From contig WRHG01000008.1 in assembly GCA_009783365.1 (NCBI GenBank), positions 1 through 21,208 of the forward strand: a DNA stretch of 21,208 bases, written 5' to 3'. The notes beneath the pieces are model-generated. The model was not told where the DNA came from and ran no database searches. It saw nothing but the letters and a program-made list of their open reading frames with translations. The stretch's first letter is position 1. Each line of letters opens with the position of its first letter. The translations under genes and the position numbers were made by a program. Source of the stretch: Clostridia bacterium (GTDB taxonomy: Bacteria; Bacillota_A; Clostridia; Christensenellales; Aristaeellaceae). Of the stretch, positions 1-7,498 are shown in pieces.

Positions 1-1
1 A

Positions 2-256
2 ACGGAATTCGCGGAAGAAGTATGCAAAATACTGGGCGTGAAAGCCGAGTTTCTCGCAATCGAGTGGGGCGCGAAAGTGACGGAGCTGAAAGCGGGGAAC
101 ATAGACACGATCTGGAACGGCATGACGGCGCTGCCCGAACTCGAGGCAGAGATCGCGCTGTCTGCGCACTATATGAAAAACCGCCCGGTCATCGTGGCGC
201 GCGCGGAAGACGCGGACAAATACAAAACGGCGGAAGGGATCGCGGGCGCGGCGATC
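2..256 (+). pseudogene. Truncated amino-acid ABC transporter substrate-binding protein (internal fragment)
   Basis: An open frame enters from the left edge and reads like the middle of a family 3 solute-binding protein. It shows the pattern EFLAIEWGAKVTELKAGNID, then an IWNGM-type segment, then PVIVARAEDADKYKT and an AG stretch, as in periplasmic amino-acid binders before the second lobe. The recognisable protein ends near 256. The frame stays open to the stop at 314-316, but those residues are the reverse strand of the neighbouring iron-sulfur gene and are not binding-protein sequence. Neither end of the gene is present. Codon use (very many GCG, GGC) is more GC-rich than in the genes to its right, which suggests a different origin or a mis-joined contig end. 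Family call is moderately sure; the substrate cannot be told. Confidence 0.6.
238..256. repeat. Inverted repeat at the junction of two truncated genes
   Basis: GATCGC at 238-243 and GCGATC at 251-256 form perfect 6-base arms around a 7-base GC loop. The substrate-binding reading on the plus strand and the iron-sulfur reading on the minus strand both run into this element and stop being family-like beyond it. It therefore marks the breakpoint of a fold-back or inversion join. Confidence 0.6.
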
Positions 257-504
257 AGCGACATAGGTGTTCCGGCCTGCAAGTCGGCAAAAAACCGTTC
301 CGTATCATCTTCATAATACCTTGCGCCGTGCTTGCATACGGTAATACACCGTCCGCAGGCAATGCATTTGTCGCGGTCGATCTTTACTTTGATTTTGTTG
401 GCTTCATCCAGAAAAGTGATGTTGGCCGTCTCCATCGGGCATTCTCTGACGCACCTGTTGCAGCCGGTGCACAAGTCCTGATTTGATTTGATGATTTCCT
501 TCAT
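238..504 (-). pseudogene. [FeFe]-hydrogenase-like iron-sulfur protein, N-terminal fragment only
   Basis: The start ATG at 504 follows a GGGAGG site. The first 89 residues contain two 4Fe-4S motifs: Cys12-15-18-22 and Cys47-50-53-57. They continue through the conserved RYYEDDTERFF and SLIAAPAI segments seen at the N-terminus of clostridial proteins with an [FeFe]-hydrogenase large-subunit C-terminal domain, often sensory (group C-like) hydrogenases. After SLIAAPAI the normal continuation and the whole H-cluster domain are missing. The open frame runs on to 169 only because it reads the antisense of the substrate-binding fragment. The gene lies 60 bases downstream of the HD-GYP gene on the same strand, so in the true genome it could be the third gene of a c-di-GMP/redox sensing operon. 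Iron-sulfur binding is well supported; the sensory role is inferred. Confidence 0.65.
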
Positions 505-564
505 GACTCAGTTTCCTCCCGCCAACCCACGGCAGTTCATGATCAGTACGGCCCTGCGCGAGTG

Positions 565-1617
565 CTATATATCCGAGGGTTCTTTCGGCACTGCCTCGAA
601 CTGGTTTCTCGATTCGTAAAACACCTCGGCGATGGATGGATCGAACTGGCTGCCGGCGCCTTCCATGATGATCTGGACCGCCTCCTCATGCGTAAACGGC
701 CTCTTGTAAGGGCGCTCCGATACAAGAGCGTCGTATACGTCGACAAGGGCCATGACCCTCCCGTGAAGCGGTATGTCCGTACCTTTCAGTTTGTGCGGAT
801 AACCTTTTCCATCCCAGCGCTCATGGTGAAAACCGGCAAATAGTTTTGCGTTGCGTAAAAACTCCACGTCATCCGTCCGGGATGCGATTTGATCGATTGC
901 GTGTTCGCCTGCCGGAGTATGCGTTTTCATAATTTCATATTCCTGGTCGGTTAACTTGCCCGGTTTGTTCAGGATGACGTCCGATATGGCAATTTTGCCA
1001 ACGTCATGCAAGCGTGCCGACGACACAAAGGATTCCATATCCAATTTACCGAGTTCATCGGCATAAACGCCGCGCGTAATCATTTCATCCGCCAATATTT
1101 TGATGAATATCGCCGTGCGCTCGATATGGCCGCCCGTTCCTTCATCGCGGCTCTCTACCAGGTCCGCGAATCCGAAAATGATCGCGTTTTGGAGGTGTTC
1201 AAGCTGCGCCGTCTTTTGCTGAAGCTGCGCCGTGCGCTCATGAATCAGCTCGTCAATGTTTAAATGTGTTTTAATTCGGTTCGTCAATACGGGCGCGGAA
1301 AACGGTTTTGGAATAAAATCGATCACGCCCAACTGAAAACCGCGGGCCTCTACGGAAGCATCTGTCATGCTTGTAAGGAAGATAACCGGAATATCAGCCT
1401 GCGCGGTGCTTTCTTTCAGCCGCCGCAACGCTTCAAAACCGTCCATCTCCGGCATTTCAATGTCAAGTAAAATAAGGTCCGGTTTTACCTTTTCAATAAG
1501 CGCAAACATTCTTCCCGCCGACGGCAGGGTCATCACCCGGTATTGATCTTTCAGCGCCTCATTTGCCGAAGCCAAGTTTGTGTCGTTATCATCCACAACG
1601 AAAATTGTTTTCTGCAT
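565..1617 (-). CDS. Response regulator with HD-GYP c-di-GMP phosphodiesterase output domain
   Basis: This 350-residue cytoplasmic protein should break down c-di-GMP under phosphorylation control. Residues 1-120 are a receiver domain with Asp9/Asp10, phospho-acceptor Asp52 in LLDIEMPEMDG and Lys104. A short coiled linker (about 122-145, rich in Gln and Leu) leads to an HD-GYP domain. The HD pair is at 204-205 in LHDVGK, and HHERWDGKGYP at 264-274 is intact, so activity is expected. I chose ATG 1617 over farther upstream starts because it begins the receiver fold (MQKTIFVVDD) and has AAGGAG just upstream. The upstream extension would run through the coding end of the cyclase gene. It lies one base after the cyclase stop (1619-1621), so the two are co-transcribed and probably translationally coupled. 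No histidine kinase is present in the window. Confidence 0.93.
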   Translation of the reverse strand: MQKTIFVVDDNDTNLASANEALKDQYRVMTLPSAGRMFALIEKVKPDLILLDIEMPEMDGFEALRRLKESTAQADIPVIFLTSMTDASVEARGFQLGVIDFIPKPFSAPVLTNRIKTHLNIDELIHERTAQLQQKTAQLEHLQNAIIFGFADLVESRDEGTGGHIERTAIFIKILADEMITRGVYADELGKLDMESFVSSARLHDVGKIAISDVILNKPGKLTDQEYEIMKTHTPAGEHAIDQIASRTDDVEFLRNAKLFAGFHHERWDGKGYPHKLKGTDIPLHGRVMALVDVYDALVSERPYKRPFTHEEAVQIIMEGAGSQFDPSIAEVFYESRNQFEAVPKEPSDI

Positions 1618-1618
1618 A

Positions 1619-3877
1619 TCAAGACTCCTTTTCGTCAAGAACAGGTGTGATTTCCTTCCTGCCTGCATATTTTTGTTCATAAAATACAGTCCGGTTTCGC
1701 CCCATTGCTTTTGCTTGGTAAAGAGCGTCGTCCGCATATTGGATCGCGGCGTCAAGATCGTTCAGCGGAGCCGCGTAAGCGATTCCGAAGCTCGCGGATA
1801 CCGGTATGCTGCTACCTCCAAATTGAATGGGCGCTTTGCATATGCCCTGCCGGATTCGTTCCACGGCGTTTGCCGCGTTTTCTCTGTTGATTTCTTTAAT
1901 ATCCGTCATCAGCATGACAAACTCTTCTCCGCCGTAGCGGCCGAGAATATCATAAGGGCGGATGCTGTTTTTAACCCTTTGGGCAACTTCAGTAAGCACC
2001 TTATCGCCCGCAGGATGTCCATAGGTATCGTTAACCTTTTTAAAATGATCCAAGTCGAATATGATTATAAAACAGTCTATACCGGCTCTGATTGATCGCG
2101 CGATCTGAAATGAGGCGAGTTCCATAAAGAATCGCCTGTTGTAAACACCTGTCAGGGCGTCATAATTCGCCAGTTCCTTTAGCTTCTTGCTGAGTTTCGT
2201 ATTTTTAGTGAGCACAAACACGATCACTGCCAACACCAAAAACATGATGCACAGAAACAGCAGAAGCAGCCGCGTGCGTTCCTCCGCAAGCCTTCTCGAG
2301 TAATCAGAGTGTTTGCCCAGCCAGTTCATCTCAATGGCGCTTGTGTTCACGTATTGCTGCGCCTTGTCTATAATGGAACATAAAACGGCGTCGTCCTTGT
2401 GGAAGCCGAAAGCGGATTGTAGCGGCGCGCTCAGGTTGATGTTGATTTTAAAACCCGATTTTTCGCGGTAGTTGATCTGGGTGAGCAGCATATATTCCGA
2501 TGCCATCAGCAAGTCGATCTCGCCATTTTCCAGCGCGTCCAGACAGTCATATTGCGTCTCATATTCCTTGATCTTTTGATGGTTTGGAAACAACTCAAAG
2601 AATAAATCTCTTTTTCCGGATTCTTTCATTACGCCAACGGTTGCTTGCGCGACTTGATAGGTTTCCTGACAGGGATAGTCCGATTTCGACATGAGGGCAT
2701 AGTAAGACTGCGCATAGGGTACCGCGCTCCATAGGAAATGGTCCCTCCGCTGCTCAGAAAACAGAAGCTGCGCAACCATATGGATTTCGCCTGCATTCAA
2801 CTTTCCATAGATATCCGCCCATGTGGCGCCTTTTGGGACCGCGGGCTCAAACCGCATTCCGGTGAGTTTGCCGATTTCGCGTAAAACATCCAAGGCAATC
2901 CCTTCGAATGCGCCGTCTTCTTCATTGTAGAAGTTGACCGGATAGTTGTCGTATTCATACGCGACTTTAATCGTCTTCCCATCCTTCGTCCAATGATCCA
3001 GATACGCCTTTTCCTCGTTTGTGAGCGACCTGCTCAACTGATATTTGGAATATTCAAACTCTCCGTCTTTATAAAGCTTGTACAGATGATCAGCCCCCCC
3101 GGCCGCTATATATTTGCTGACCGCGGAAATAATGGGGGCAAGTTCCGGCTTGGCGGCCGCCATTGAAACTGGCGAGTGGATCATGGGGAAAAAGATTTGG
3201 GAGCGGATATGGTTAAATCCGCTGAAGGCAAGGTTGGCGGAGGACTCGCCGACAAAGGCGTCAATCTCGCCGTTTGCGATCATCTCCGCGGCTGCTTCAT
3301 AATGATCCACGCTCACATAGGTAAATGGCAGGCGATAGGTCGCCAAGATCTCATCCGCTGTTATGGAACCTGCTAAGAAGCCAATTTTCAAGCCGGTTAT
3401 GTCCGCTTCCGTCTGTATCCTGGAATCTGCGCGCGTAAATAACCGCAGCATCCGCTCCGCGATGGGCGGGGTGAAGCTGTAGATCATCATCCGCTCGTCG
3501 GTGGCGGTCAGTTCCCCCGTGAAGTCAATTGTTCCCGATTCCAGAGCGTTCAGCAGAATATCCCATTCAGATAGTTCAAGTACGAAATCTATTTCAAAAA
3601 GTTCGGACAGCAGGCTGCAAAACTTTTTTGCGAAACCGGCGAGGGTGCCGTCCGGCAACTCAAACGCTTCCGTCGCTAATAGCGCACCAAAGGTAAATTT
3701 TTCCCTGCTCGATTTCAGCGCTTCTATAGCGGTTATTTCTTCCTCGGTAATGCCGGAGATTTCCTTGTATGTTTTCATAGGACCAGGCGTAAAAACAGGT
3801 CCCCCCGCATAACAGAAACCTGCATAAGAGAGTAGGAGCAGCGCTGTCACTGTATGATAGATTAGCCGCCTCATCAT
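1619..3877 (-). CDS. Membrane diguanylate cyclase with two tandem substrate-binding-like sensor domains
   Basis: A 752-residue sensor enzyme that should make c-di-GMP. A signal/anchor segment covers residues 4-24. Two family-3 periplasmic binding-like domains follow: about 60-275 and about 300-525 (VAYEYDNYPVNFYNEEDGAF begins the second). One transmembrane helix spans about 537-556, and a GGDEF domain spans about 570-735. The catalytic signature is GGEEF at 649-653. An RxxD inhibitory site (RPYD, 640-643) sits exactly five residues before it, so product inhibition is expected. The binding domains would face outside and probably sense amino acids or similar small ligands; the ligand is unknown. 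Start: two Met codons in tandem, with only a weak G-rich site upstream, so 3877 or 3874 are equally possible. It is the first gene of the bicistron with the HD-GYP gene. Confidence 0.93.
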   Translation of the reverse strand: MMRRLIYHTVTALLLLSYAGFCYAGGPVFTPGPMKTYKEISGITEEEITAIEALKSSREKFTFGALLATEAFELPDGTLAGFAKKFCSLLSELFEIDFVLELSEWDILLNALESGTIDFTGELTATDERMMIYSFTPPIAERMLRLFTRADSRIQTEADITGLKIGFLAGSITADEILATYRLPFTYVSVDHYEAAAEMIANGEIDAFVGESSANLAFSGFNHIRSQIFFPMIHSPVSMAAAKPELAPIISAVSKYIAAGGADHLYKLYKDGEFEYSKYQLSRSLTNEEKAYLDHWTKDGKTIKVAYEYDNYPVNFYNEEDGAFEGIALDVLREIGKLTGMRFEPAVPKGATWADIYGKLNAGEIHMVAQLLFSEQRRDHFLWSAVPYAQSYYALMSKSDYPCQETYQVAQATVGVMKESGKRDLFFELFPNHQKIKEYETQYDCLDALENGEIDLLMASEYMLLTQINYREKSGFKININLSAPLQSAFGFHKDDAVLCSIIDKAQQYVNTSAIEMNWLGKHSDYSRRLAEERTRLLLLFLCIMFLVLAVIVFVLTKNTKLSKKLKELANYDALTGVYNRRFFMELASFQIARSIRAGIDCFIIIFDLDHFKKVNDTYGHPAGDKVLTEVAQRVKNSIRPYDILGRYGGEEFVMLMTDIKEINRENAANAVERIRQGICKAPIQFGGSSIPVSASFGIAYAAPLNDLDAAIQYADDALYQAKAMGRNRTVFYEQKYAGRKEITPVLDEKES

Positions 3878-3935
3878 ATTTTATCACTGCCCCCACATTT
3901 GTTCTTGCACGGCGCCGGCCTCTTCGTTAATAACT

Positions 3936-3964
3936 ATTATGCCAGAAACACACCAATAACACAA
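3936..3964 (-). promoter_or_regulatory. Predicted promoter of the cyclase/HD-GYP operon
   Basis: On the minus strand TTGTGT (3959-3964) is followed after 17 bases by CATAAT (3936-3941), preceded by TGG as an extended -10. It leaves a leader of about 50 bases before the cyclase start. The -35 is weak, the -10 good. Prediction by eye. Confidence 0.5.
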
Positions 3965-4044
3965 GGTTATGTTTTCGGCACGCTGAAAATTCCGTTATGT
4001 TATTTTAGGACATGGACGTCTATCTCTGCTTGTGATTGATCAAG

Positions 4045-4923
4045 TCATTTTTTTCTGAGAATACCGTTCACCATAAGCGTTTGCACAGGAAGCGCAAAAA
4101 GGAGGGGCGGCCAGGACACGTTCCATCCAATGAAAACACCGAGTGTAACGAACAGGGAAATTGCAAACAACCATAACGCTCCGCTCATGATTCCAAACCT
4201 CGCGGCTTTTACGGGATCCGCCATACCGGAGTGAAACGTCATGGCGGCTTCGGCATCGCGGGCAATGATGGCCTTCAGCCAGGGCTTGTGGCGTTTCGCT
4301 TCGGTGATAAGTAAATAAATCAGGCAGCAGATCGCGGGAAGAAGCAGGGCGGCTTTTACGACGAGCGCTGCGGGCAGCGTCCATCCGCCAAATAAAAAGA
4401 GTGCAACCGCAAGCCCCGCGCCCAAGAACCCAGCCGAACACACCACGCCGTATGCCAGGGCTCGTCCGTTTTTCATGGGATAATGCGCGGCGGTTTCCTG
4501 CGTTAACCCAAAATAGGTATAAAGCCCGCAGGCTAAGGCTAATAATAAGGCGGCGAAGTAATATAGCGTGTTTTCGGCGCCGCCGAAGACGGCAAGCAAA
4601 GCGGCGCCCGCGGCAAGGAGCAGAAAGCCGGTGGCTGCAGCAAGGCCTGCAGCGGTTCTTTTTGTGAAAGGCGCTTTTGCTTTCATGTACATCTGTCCGA
4701 TGGTTTCCGTGCGTTTTTGCCTTGCGGCGTCATCGGCGATGACGGTGATATCGCCAAGTTCAGCGGCGGCTTTTTCAAAAGCCTCATCCTCCGTCATGCC
4801 TTGGCTGATGAATTCTTTGACGCGTTCACATAGATTGACAGTGATTTCCTCCTTGAAATCGCAAAGATTCGGGGTGGCGTCGTAATCCGCAAATAACCGG
4901 TCCACATAGACTTTCTCTTTCAT
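4045..4923 (-). CDS. Permease-prefix-domain (DUF1700-like) integral membrane protein
   Basis: A 292-residue membrane protein of unknown function. Residues 1-70 are the soluble helical prefix domain typical of genes beside PadR regulators: an LFADYD start, a KEEITVNLCERVKEFISQG helix, then an AAAELGD turn. About six hydrophobic segments follow, near 91-113, 118-140, 155-178, 184-207, 244-266 and 271-288. The start at 4923 is chosen because it follows the GGAGGGC site at the end of padR and begins at the conserved prefix domain; longer frames only overlap padR. The gene starts 4 bases after the PadR stop, so the pair forms one transcript, and PadR probably represses both. Members of this kind are thought to act in envelope stress or membrane homeostasis, but no reaction can be assigned. 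Confidence 0.8.
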   Translation of the reverse strand: MKEKVYVDRLFADYDATPNLCDFKEEITVNLCERVKEFISQGMTEDEAFEKAAAELGDITVIADDAARQKRTETIGQMYMKAKAPFTKRTAAGLAAATGFLLLAAGAALLAVFGGAENTLYYFAALLLALACGLYTYFGLTQETAAHYPMKNGRALAYGVVCSAGFLGAGLAVALFLFGGWTLPAALVVKAALLLPAICCLIYLLITEAKRHKPWLKAIIARDAEAAMTFHSGMADPVKAARFGIMSGALWLFAISLFVTLGVFIGWNVSWPPLLFALPVQTLMVNGILRKK

Positions 4924-4927
4924 GCAT

Positions 4928-5278
4928 TCAGCCCTCCAAAAATTTGCTGAGCAGTTCCTGGGTTTTATGCCAATCGCTTTTGCTTTGCCGGTACAATTCC
5001 AGCCCGGCGCCTGTGATACGGTAATAGCGGCGGCGGCCTCCCTGGGTTTCATCACCCCAATAGGAGGTTATGTATCCGCCGTTTTCCAACCGTTTGTAGC
5101 TGGAGTAAAGGGTGGCTTCTTTCAGTTCAAAGCTGCCGCCTGCCCTGCTTATGATCATTTTACGGATTTCATAGCCATAGCTGTCGCCTTCGGCAAGGAT
5201 GCTCAGTACTACGGTGTCCGTGTGTCCTCGCAAGAGGTCTGACGCGATGTTTTCTCTCAACCCGTTCACTTCCTTCAT
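4928..5278 (-). CDS. PadR-family transcriptional repressor
   Basis: A 116-residue winged-helix regulator. It has the family pattern: a LLRGHTDTVVLSILAEGDSY helix pair, GYEI, the recognition helix ELKEATLYSSYKRLENGGYI, and the wing WGDETQGGRRRYYRIT. A short C-terminal dimerisation helix follows (about 90-116). The usual form has PTLYP or ATLYP; here it is ATLYSS. The length is normal for the small PadR class. The start ATG has an in-frame Lys-Glu-Val head, and its -10 promoter element ends about 12 bases upstream, so the leader is very short. It is the first gene of an operon with the membrane protein at 4045-4923. Autoregulation is likely because inverted repeats sit across its promoter. The inducer is unknown. 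Confidence 0.93.
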   Translation of the reverse strand: MKEVNGLRENIASDLLRGHTDTVVLSILAEGDSYGYEIRKMIISRAGGSFELKEATLYSSYKRLENGGYITSYWGDETQGGRRRYYRITGAGLELYRQSKSDWHKTQELLSKFLEG

Positions 5279-5289
5279 GGAATAATTAT

Positions 5290-5318
5290 ATTGTACAGCA
5301 TATTATTGTGATAGTCAA
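5290..5318 (-). promoter_or_regulatory. Predicted strong promoter of the padR operon
   Basis: On the minus strand TTGACT (5313-5318), a 17-base AT-rich spacer, then TACAAT (5290-5295). Both hexamers are near consensus. The padR ATG lies only about 12 bases from the -10. Confidence 0.75.
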
Positions 5319-5320
5319 TA
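5304..5320. promoter_or_regulatory. Candidate PadR operator (inverted repeat over the -35)
   Basis: TATTG (5304-5308) and CAATA (5316-5320) form an inverted repeat with a 7-base gap covering the -35 and part of the spacer. Another TATTG at 5289-5293 overlaps the -10, one and a half turns away. The placement fits autorepression by PadR, but it is not the classic ATGT/ACAT site, so binding is inference. Confidence 0.4.
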
Positions 5321-5356
5321 TACTTGAAGGGGATATTAAAATCAGTGCGATTCCCT

Positions 5357-5380
5357 AAAAGGATAGCATTGCCATCCTTA
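5357..5380 (-). terminator. Intrinsic terminator after the radical SAM operon
   Basis: Read on the minus strand, AAGGATGGC and GCTATCCTT form a 9-base-pair stem (one G-T pair) with loop AAT, followed by a TTTT run. It sits about 40 bases past the radical SAM stop and before the padR promoter, so it closes the four-gene operon. Confidence 0.7.
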
Positions 5381-5418
5381 ACTGATACCAACTCTTTCCG
5401 ATAGATCTTGTCCAAGCG

Positions 5419-6384
5419 TTAAAAGTTCTGATGGTAAAAATATTCCGGCGTCAGATCAAGGTGTCCCTGCCCGGCGGAAGCGGCCAGGTATTTTCGGATG
5501 CTGAAGCAAAGCTCACATTTCGATGCATACCCGTCGGGGGCTGCCTTGTAACCCAGCTTCCTTGCGTATTCCAGCAGGCAGCTGACGCCGCCTGAAAGGA
5601 GCCTCGATATCGTTGGGTAGCGCGCCGGGTCAAGCTCCTTGCCTACATCCTCCATCAAAATGCCTATACCCGTACAGCCGGGCGGAATATAACGGCCTAG
5701 GAAATCGACATGAAAATGACTTGTGCTGCACAATTCCGCACATGGTCCGGTGAATTCGCGGGCGTCCTTTCTGCTTCCAAGCTTTCTGAGCAGGTTGAGA
5801 GCCCGTCCGTTAAAGTTCATGCCGTACTCCCGCGCACATCTGCTAATCACATCATAGCCGAACAGGCCGCGTAGCGCTATGCCGTCATATACTTGATGGG
5901 GATCGAGCCTGTGGAGCATTGGCAGGTACCTTTCCTGCCATACAAAATGGGGAATTCCCATTTCCCGCAAGATCCGAATCAGCGCCTTTGGTTTCCAAAA
6001 CGGAATAAACTCAACGTGGAACGGATCGGCGGAAACCATGATACAGTTCCCGCCGGCATGGATCACATCGGCTGTGATCCGCCGGTTCCGCTCATCGTCG
6101 CCGCTGATCCACGCGGCGTTCGTTTCAATATAGTCAACTGGCAAGCCGCTTTTGGTGATGATTTGAATCAGTTTCCTCAGCCGGTTTACATCAAGAAAAG
6201 GCTCGCCGCCGCCAATGTGAAGGCCGCTGCAGCCCAGCCGGCGAAGATGCCCGCAAAGATTTTCGGCGGTCGCTTCATCTATGTAACCGGGCTCCGCGGC
6301 GGGTGAGCAGCCGTACAGGCAGTGGCCGCAGGAGGCGGGGCATAGGTAGTTGGCGATGATGCCGCCGGATGCTAAACATTTCAT
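5419..6384 (-). CDS. Radical SAM protein with C-terminal cysteine clusters
   Basis: A 321-residue radical SAM enzyme. The S-adenosylmethionine cluster motif is CPASCGHC (Cys15, Cys19, Cys22), followed by the binding motif GGGEPF (58-63). Further cysteines in the last third (GPCAELC, PPGC and KCELC) look like a SPASM-type or twitch-type auxiliary cluster region, though the spacing is not classical. The reaction is unknown. The start ATG at 6384 is preferred over the in-frame TTG at 6390 because GGAGG lies 7 bases before it. It is the last gene of the LarA/URO-D/GpsA-like run, 45 bases behind the dehydrogenase, and is followed by a terminator. It may modify a small substrate made by the upstream enzymes, or act in cofactor maturation. 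No precursor peptide is visible nearby, so peptide modification is not supported. Confidence 0.85.
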   Translation of the reverse strand: MKCLASGGIIANYLCPASCGHCLYGCSPAAEPGYIDEATAENLCGHLRRLGCSGLHIGGGEPFLDVNRLRKLIQIITKSGLPVDYIETNAAWISGDDERNRRITADVIHAGGNCIMVSADPFHVEFIPFWKPKALIRILREMGIPHFVWQERYLPMLHRLDPHQVYDGIALRGLFGYDVISRCAREYGMNFNGRALNLLRKLGSRKDAREFTGPCAELCSTSHFHVDFLGRYIPPGCTGIGILMEDVGKELDPARYPTISRLLSGGVSCLLEYARKLGYKAAPDGYASKCELCFSIRKYLAASAGQGHLDLTPEYFYHQNF

Positions 6385-6429
6385 CAGCAATCCTCCGGTC
6401 TGAGCCTGCGGGGGACGAATCGGTGAATG

Positions 6430-7470
6430 CTACACGGTTTCAAAAGAGGACCATGGGATGGGTATGCCCGTTTCATTGGCAAGCAGCCGCCCGATATGGA
6501 AGAGCAGCGGATAGTCGCGCTTGTCCGCCATGCCGCGTTCGGACAGGGCTTCTACGGCGCGGACCGTGCGCATTGTAATGGCGACGCTCTCCAGGGTTAC
6601 GCCGCGTAACTGCGCTTTGGCTTCCGCAAAGGACAACCCTTCTCCCAGCAGCGCGCCGAGCTTGCGCGTCCGGCCGCCGAAAACGGTAACGAACAAATCA
6701 CCCGCGCCATAGGCGATGTTTTCAGGCCCGCCGCCAAATAGGGAAAGCAGTTTACCCATTTCCCGCACGCTCTGCCCAAACAGCGCGGCTTGCGGATTAT
6801 AGGCGAGGGCCATGCCCTCGCCGGATTCTTTTTCTGACAGTCCGATCGCAAGCGATACGGCGAGCGCATAGGCATTTTTGAGCGCCGCCGCGCACTCGAC
6901 GCCCGTCACGTCCGTGGAGAGGCTGATATGGTAATACTGCGTTTCCAGCAGGGTTTTGAGTCGGCGCAGAACCGTCCGATCATCTCCGCAGAATACAACG
7001 GCGCTGTGACGGCGGTCCGCGAGCTCATAGCTGGTGCAGGGGCCTCCGACGGCGTTCAGCGAATGACCCATCGGACACTTATGCGCAAGCGCTTGCGGAA
7101 AGGTTCGCATGGAACCGTCAGGCATGTCCTCAAGGCCCTTGGTAACGGAAAGAACAGGTACATTCACGGGGATTTGCGGTAGCGCGCGCTCGGCAAACCA
7201 ATTCACACCGAAACTGCTGATGCCGCCAATAACGGCGTCTGCACCGGAAATCGCTTCATCAAGCGCCTCGGCATAGTAATACCGAATATTGTCCGGTAAT
7301 GCGCGCCTCATGGTCAGGTGTACGTGACGCGCGATTGCGTAATCGATGATTGCATTATCCAAAGGCGTGCCGACAACATGAACGGCATGGCCGTTGTCCG
7401 CAAGCGGTATGCTCATGGCCGAACCCATCATGCCCGCGCCCACGATGGCGACTGTACGCAAGGGAATCAT
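6430..7470 (-). CDS. Divergent NAD(P)-dependent glycerol-3-phosphate dehydrogenase-like protein
   Basis: A 346-residue protein of the GpsA fold. The Rossmann motif VGAGMMGSAMSIPLADNG is at the start. LSVTKGLED, the catalytic-type Lys in ALKNAYALA, and GAGDLFVTVFGGRTRKLG follow in family order. Differences from true GpsA are clear: the region after the catalytic Lys (usually GxNTKAALITRG) reads AYNPQAALFGQS, and the SRN phosphate-site triplet reads TRK. The substrate may therefore be another phosphorylated or 3-hydroxy acid. Start ATG 7470 is chosen because it opens the Rossmann strand and follows GGAAAGG. Longer frames run into the upstream URO-D gene, whose stop is 28 bases away. Operon context with a hydroxyacid racemase homologue suggests oxidation or reduction of a hydroxy-acid intermediate. 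The fold is sure, the substrate is not. Confidence 0.82.
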   Translation of the reverse strand: MIPLRTVAIVGAGMMGSAMSIPLADNGHAVHVVGTPLDNAIIDYAIARHVHLTMRRALPDNIRYYYAEALDEAISGADAVIGGISSFGVNWFAERALPQIPVNVPVLSVTKGLEDMPDGSMRTFPQALAHKCPMGHSLNAVGGPCTSYELADRRHSAVVFCGDDRTVLRRLKTLLETQYYHISLSTDVTGVECAAALKNAYALAVSLAIGLSEKESGEGMALAYNPQAALFGQSVREMGKLLSLFGGGPENIAYGAGDLFVTVFGGRTRKLGALLGEGLSFAEAKAQLRGVTLESVAITMRTVRAVEALSERGMADKRDYPLLFHIGRLLANETGIPIPWSSFETV

Positions 7471-7498
7471 CCTTTCCAAAGAAAACGAAAGCCGCAAG

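Noticed and set aside
22..486. A 154-residue Arg/Gly-rich plus-strand frame at the left edge
   Set aside because: It is an out-of-frame shadow of the substrate-binding and iron-sulfur fragments; the reading has no family features.
3965..4000. Repeated GTTATGTT motifs between the cyclase and the membrane protein, considered as a terminator or operator
   Set aside because: They are direct, not inverted, copies, with no stable stem and no T-run in the right place.
5361..5370. Half-match to the ATGCTA-N3-TAGCAT palindrome (AGGATAGCAT)
   Set aside because: Only one arm matches, and the bases are already explained by the terminator stem at 5357-5380.
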